In this document: positions 59,492 through 64,000 of the stretch, piece after piece | How the letters are laid out: the number at the start of each line of letters is the position of its first letter | How positions within the stretch are numbered: the stretch's first letter is position 1 | Source of the DNA: Porogramme epimiltina | Taxonomy: Eukaryota; Basidiomycota; Agaricomycetes; Polyporales; Polyporaceae | Length of the DNA stretch: 64,000 bases | Assembly: GCA_900155495.1 (NCBI GenBank) | Contig: FTLJ01000021.1 | Coordinates: 24,625 to 88,624 of the forward strand | Reading direction: 5' to 3' | Made by a program: the position numbers and the translations under genes | The notes under the pieces: model-generated | Told to the model about the DNA's origin: nothing | Databases searched by the model: none | Seen by the model: the letters and a program-made list of their open reading frames with translations, nothing else

Positions 59492-61791
59492 ATGTCCAAG
59501 GAGTTGAAGTCCTTTACTCGCGAGGAGGTCGCACTGGTATGTTACCTCCTTGCGTCGTGTGCCTACCCCTTCCCTAACACCCATCCAAACCCCATTAGCA
59601 CAACAAGGAGGATGATCTCGTACGTCCTCCCTCTCAGACCCCCTCGTCTTTACGCTTGCCCTGACCCACTGCCCGTGCAGTGGATCATCGTCGACGCGAA
59701 GGTGTATGATGTCACAAAGTTCAAGATGATGCACCCCGGCGGCACGTCCGTCTTCTACGAGGACGACATAGGTGCGCACGGATCTTTCCCGCTGTCTGCG
59801 CCCGGGCGTTCTCGCTCCCGCTCCCACGTCTGTGCCCGGCTGACTCGCTCCCTGTGCCATCCACCCCTCTCTCCTCCGCGTGACGTGCTCGTCTCGTGCA
59901 GCTGGCCAGGACGCGACGGAGGCGTTTTACGGCCTTCACCGCCATGAGGTCATCGAGAAGCCCCAATTCAAGCGCTTGCAAATTGGCGTGATCCAGGACG
60001 AGAAGAGTGTCATCCACGGCAGTGTCACAGGAGAGCTCAGCCAAGTTCCGTACGCGGAGCCTCTGGGGCTTACCCCCGGGTACCACAGCCCTTATTACAC
60101 CGAGGCAAGTATCCGGTGCAGGGCGGTCCCAATGCAGCGCGTTGACGTTTCGTGTGTATTCAGAGCCACCGGAAGTTCCAGGTCGCTGCTCGCAAATTTG
60201 TCGATGAGGTCGTCGCTCCAGATGCCCTTGTAAGTCCCTTTCAGGTTACCTGGACAAGTACCGGGATTCCTAACTATGGCGTCAGGCAAGGGAAGACGAC
60301 GGCAAGAGGCCAAGTGTGAGCGTTATCGAGAAGATGGCGTAAGTGGGCTGATTCCGGCGCTGTCGAGTTGTTTTGACTTTTAGGTTGGTAGTGAGGCTGG
60401 CATTCTCGCCATGTCTATGGGTCCGGGCAAGCACTTGAAGGGCCGCACATTACTGGGTGGCGTGATCAAGCCCGAAGAGGTGAGCGCATGCTCTGCTCGC
60501 GAGCCCGCTCCTCGTCCGCTCATGGCCATCTTGCCAGTTCGACCGCTTCCATGAGCTCGTCCTGGCGCAAGAACTCAGCCGTCCCAGCTGCCGTGGTTAC
60601 CGGGATGGTCAGAACTCCGGTGCTATCATCGGCCTGCCGCCTGTCCTCCACTTTGGACGCCCGGAGCTGCGCGACCGCATCGTCGAAGAGGTCCTTTCGG
60701 GAAAGAAGTTCCTCTCTCTCGCCATCTCTGAGGCATTTGCCGGTTCGGATGTTGCCGGTCTCAGGACAACAGCCAAAAAGACTGAGGACGGGAAGTACTG
60801 GATCATCAACGGTACCAAGAAGTGGATTACCAACGGTACCTTCTCCGATTAGTACGTGTTGCGTGAGACTATAGTTATGGGTAGCGAATGCTAACCTGAT
60901 TTCTCCCACAGTTTCACGGTCGGTTGCAAGACCGACAGTGGTCTCACCGTGATTTTGGTGGAGCGCCAGGATGGTGTTGAGACCAAGTCTATCAAGACCT
61001 CGTACTCCACCGCGGCTGGTACGGCCTACATCACCTTTGAGAATGTCAAGGTGCCGGTGGAGAACACGCTTGGGCCCGAGGGCGGAGGGGTGTTCGTCAT
61101 CCTGAGCAACTTCAACCACGAGCGCTGGGTGATGTGCTGTGCGGCCGCGCGCAACATGCGCTTCATCGTCGAGGAGTGTCTCAAGTGGGTGAACCAGCGC
61201 AAGGCGTTCGGGAAGCCGCTGCACTCGCAGGCGGTCATCCGCCACAAGCTCGCGGACATGATCGCGAAGACGGAGTCCGCGCAGCACTGGCTGGAGAACA
61301 TCACGTACCAGATGGAGCACATGAACTACAAGCAGCAGGCGCAGCTGCTCGCCGGGTGAGCGCCCTTCCGGGTTTCGTTCGTGCTGAGACGTGCGGGCAC
61401 TAACGGCTAGCTGCGCAGACCGATTGGGCTGCTCAAGATGTACATCACGCGCTCCGCGCAGGACATTGCGCGGGACTCTGTGCAGATATTCGGCGGCCGT
61501 GGGATCACGAAGTCGGGCATGGGCAAGCACATCGAGCACGTACGTATACCCGCTTTCTATACTTGCTGCGCGCAGACGCTGAGACCGTCCCGGCGGCGCC
61601 GTGCAGTACCACAGAACCGTCACGTTCGACTCCATTTTGGGAGGAGGTGAGCGTTTCCTGCACCCTGTGGCGGCGTGGTGGCCCATTGCTGACGGCGGCG
61701 CGTGTCCTCATGTTTTACAGCCGAAGATGTTTTGGGCGACCTTGGCGTGCGGCAAGCGATTAAGAGTATGCCGAAGAACGCGAAGCTATAA
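59492..61791 (+). CDS. cytochrome b5-acyl-CoA dehydrogenase fusion, copy 2
   Basis: This is a close paralogue of the gene at 16606-18838, on the same strand. The b5 part reads MSKELKSFTREEVAL, WIIVDAKVYDVTKFKMMHPG and FYGLHRHEV, so both haem ligands are present. The dehydrogenase part has YAEPLGLTPGYHSPYY, SMGPGKHLKGRTLLGG, LAISEAFAGSDV, WIINGTKKWITNGT, NFNHERW, RKAFGKPLHSQAVI and QIFGGRGITKSGMG, ending MPKNAKL at 61791. Introns fall at the same places as in copy 1, including the split between MHPGG and the second haem helix. The glutamate in NFNHERW, at the isovaleryl/long-chain-type catalytic position, is kept; the medium-chain-type position (SILGGAEDV) lacks it. One short exon (AREDDGKRPSVSVIEKM) aligns with HEADGKRPSQSVLDQM of copy 1. 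An acyl-CoA oxidising role is inferred; the substrate is unknown. Confidence 0.9.
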
Positions 61792-62693
61792 AGGCTTCGT
61801 GGGATCCCTACTGTATACCGTACTCGGATGTAATTTACGCATTACTATTGTTTCGCAATTGGACAGGATACTTTTTTGTTGTACCCTCCCGCTGCACGAG
61901 ACTGGACCCGCCGTTTTGCACTCCATGAGTACGGCGGCGTTTGTGCCTCCGGAATTGCACGTTCTGCCCGGGACACCCGAGAAGTTTGAGCGGTCGAGTT
62001 AGAGTTGAAGCGCATGCGGAAGGGTGCGCCGGGGCGTTATTAGTGGACTAGGGCGCTGAGGAAGCGGAGGACGTCAGTCGCCCAGGGGCGGCCGGCGAGG
62101 CCAACGCCGAGCCAGAACAGGCCTGCCGAAGTGGGGTCGGTGCTGAGTCAGCAGAGACGCCAAAGAAGCGCAAACAAGACCGAGGCGGAGGCGCCGCGTC
62201 GGGTCGATTTGTGTGGCCGCTCGGTCGACAGTCGCTCTCGGTCTCGCCTTCTCCTCTCCCTCCACCTCTCTCCCCTCCCGTCGTTCCTGTACGCAGCAAC
62301 CCCCGCCGTCTCGTCTCAAATACTCTCCTCGCCGCCCGCTTCTATATCTGCATTGTAATCCGGTGTCGGTAGAGACAGTCTCGGAGCAGCACGCACCACC
62401 TGTATAACAACTACTTGTAAGATCCTGCCACCGCGGGGGCGTCATCCACTGTCATTGCCGTCGTGTGTCTGACCTGTCCTACCTGTCGCGCCCCTGCTCC
62501 CTGTCCCGCTCGGTACACACCACATCCTGTCATATACACCCGTCGCCAGAACAAGCAGATTTTGTCTCCCCCCCACTACTCCGTTCCGCGTCGGCTCTGC
62601 CCCCCAACCGAACCAGCGCCACCAGCAAGAACACTCGACACCTTCCAGCAGGCACCGCCCCCGCCGTAGTGCGCGCACACGTTTGAGCCCACC
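61792..62693. other. intergenic, 0.9 kb
   Basis: This stretch lies between two plus-strand genes. From about 62220 to 62690 the plus strand is C-rich and pyrimidine-rich, with TATATCT near 62341, which would suit the promoter and 5' UTR of the CPSF6-like gene. The frames there have no domain. Confidence 0.4.
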
Positions 62694-64000
62694 ATGCCCC
62701 CCGCCGACGACGACTTCGACATCTACGGTGAGGACGACGGGTTCGGCTCCGTTAAGGTCGAGGAGGTGAGTGCCGCACCCCGCCCACGCGTCCGCCGGCT
62801 CGCCCTTCCATTACACGCCGTCCTGCCCCCGCATTCCCTCCCCCCCTTCCTGGCCCTATGTCCTTTCCGCCCGGAGCGCGCGCGGGCAAGCGAGGCTAAC
62901 GCAACGTCTTTGCGGCGTCTATAGGGCCAGGACGACTTCCAGATGCCCGAGGAGCTCGAGGAAAAGAGCGCCGCCATAAGCGCGGCGGAGGCCGCCGCCC
63001 ACTCGCCCGTCGTGGGCGAGAAGCGGCTGCGCGACGAGGACGACGGCGAACAGCAGGAGCGGCAACCGTCGTCGAAGCAGGAAGACACCAAGTCGGCGTC
63101 GCCGGCGCCGGCGCCCATACCGTCGACCGCGAACCAGGGCCAGCAGAACGGCGGCGGGTACACCAACGGCGCAGCGACGGTGGTGGGTGCGGGTGGGGGC
63201 ATGGGGCCGGGGCAGAACGACGCGCTGTACATTGGGGACTTGCAGTGGGTCTGTACTTTTATTGTTCACCTCCCTCCTCTCCATGTATGCAGTACCTCTG
63301 AGACGATGCGATGTATGCGTGTGCCTCCGCGCCGCGCGCTCTTCGTTCTTTTTTTCACAGTGGACGACTGATGAGGACCTGCGGAAAATCGCGGCGGACC
63401 TTGGGGTCAGCATTGAGCACAAGGACATCACGTTCTCGGAGCACAAGGTGAACGGGAAGAGCAAAGGGTGAGTGTCGCGTTCTGAAGGGCTGGCTGTATG
63501 CGCCCGCCGTGAGGTCTGACGGCGCCGGGGGGCGGATACTAGGATTGCATACATTGAGTGCCACGGCCACGAAAACGCCACGACGCTTAAGAACTGGCTC
63601 GACAATAAGTGCGTACACGCTTGAAACGCTGCTCACGCGACCAAATGTTGACCACGCCATCGGACTCGTTGCAGCGACTTCCAAAATCGCCGGGCGACCG
63701 CGAACTACACGAACTCGGCGAACGGCAACCCCTTCCGCACGCTGCCCAAAGGTACGTCCCCTCGTCTCGTCTCGCCTGCAATTCGCGGCGTTAAGCAAGA
63801 ACATCGACACTCCAGAACCTCCTCCGCGCGACCAGCGAGGGGGACACCAAGCCATGCAAGGCGGGAACATGGGCCGCGGTGGAGGTGGTGGTGGTGGCGG
63901 AGGTGGCGGCGGCGGCAACTTCCGCGGGGGCATGCAAGGCGGTGGAGGTATGGGCATGAACGCTATGGGCAACGGGCCGATGCGGGGTGGGGGCATGATG
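62694..64000 (+). CDS. CPSF6/CFIm68-like RRM protein, 3' end beyond the window
   Basis: Relatives of this protein form cleavage factor Im with CFIm25 and guide poly(A) site choice in the nucleus. The start at 62694 gives MPPADDDFDIYGEDDGFGSV, an acidic head as in CPSF6. After a Glu/Ala/Pro-rich stretch the RRM begins NDALYIGDLQW, then after an intron WTTDEDLRKIAADLGV and EHKDITFSEHKVNGKSKG, then IAYIECHGHENATTLKNWLD. The paired Trp of LQWWTTDEDL is the CPSF6/7 RRM signature. After the RRM a glycine-rich region starts (GRGGGGGGGGGGGG, near 63870-63950) and runs off the right edge. Five introns are inferred. A general glycine-rich RNA-binding protein is the alternative, but the WWTTDEDL motif favours CPSF6-like. 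Confidence 0.82.
63868..63960 (+). repeat. GGN-rich low-complexity coding repeat
   Basis: GGT/GGC/GGA codons encode a run of more than ten glycines followed by Gly/Met-rich sequence in the CPSF6-like protein. This also explains the polyproline frame seen on the other strand. Confidence 0.85.

Overview
The window is nuclear DNA of a filamentous basidiomycete, most likely an Agaricomycete. The genes are protein-coding and dense on both strands. Most carry introns of about 50-60 bases with GT..AG ends. Coding sequence is GC-rich, and a FunK1-type kinase, a family typical of multicellular fungi, is present. I reconstructed 22 protein-coding genes (two run off the edges) and one intron-containing tRNA gene. 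I saw no rRNA, CRISPR array, plasmid origin or clear transposon. All exon joins below were worked out by hand from reading frame, splice sites and family conservation, so outer limits are firmer than inner ones.

Layout, left to right. A 5' part of an ABCC/Yor1-type ABC transporter (minus) leaves the left edge, followed by a DBP6/DDX51-type DEAD-box helicase (minus). A 2.6 kb stretch without a clear gene comes next, then a divergent pair: the XLF/Nej1-type end-joining factor (minus) and an FHA + G-patch protein (plus). A B-type cyclin (plus), a cytochrome b5-acyl-CoA dehydrogenase fusion (plus), and SelO/Fmp40 (plus) follow. SelO is tail to tail with ARP3 (minus). Then come ATG17 (minus), a FunK1 kinase (minus), and a secreted OB-fold + endonuclease/exonuclease/phosphatase nuclease (minus), which is divergent from a LysM protein with an N-terminal zinc-finger-like segment (plus).

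The middle holds two consecutive minus-strand nuclear proteins with Myb/SANT-like regions, the second with an AT-hook. They are followed by the mRNA exporter MEX67 (plus), a large ankyrin-repeat protein (plus) and the HOPS/vCLAMP subunit VPS39/VAM6 (plus). To the right are a tiny Hva1/TUDOR protein (minus), an intron-containing tRNA-Ser(GCU), an enlarged MIM1/TOM13 (plus), a DENND6-like protein (minus), and an unrecognised serine-rich protein (plus) sharing a 188 bp divergent promoter with it. A second cytochrome b5-acyl-CoA dehydrogenase fusion (plus) and the 5' part of a CPSF6/CFIm68-like RRM protein (plus) end the window.

This looks like a housekeeping chromosome segment, not a gene cluster for one pathway. 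The themes are RNA processing and export, DNA end joining and cell cycle, membrane trafficking and autophagy, mitochondrial outer-membrane biogenesis, and acyl-CoA oxidation. The most notable points are the two same-strand paralogues of the b5-ACAD fusion about 41 kb apart, the two adjacent Myb/SANT-type regulators, the MIM1 with a long histidine-rich extension, the conserved-looking orphan at 56.9-59.1 kb, and several small or multi-exon genes (tRNA-Ser, Hva1/TUDOR, XLF) that simple ORF calling misses.
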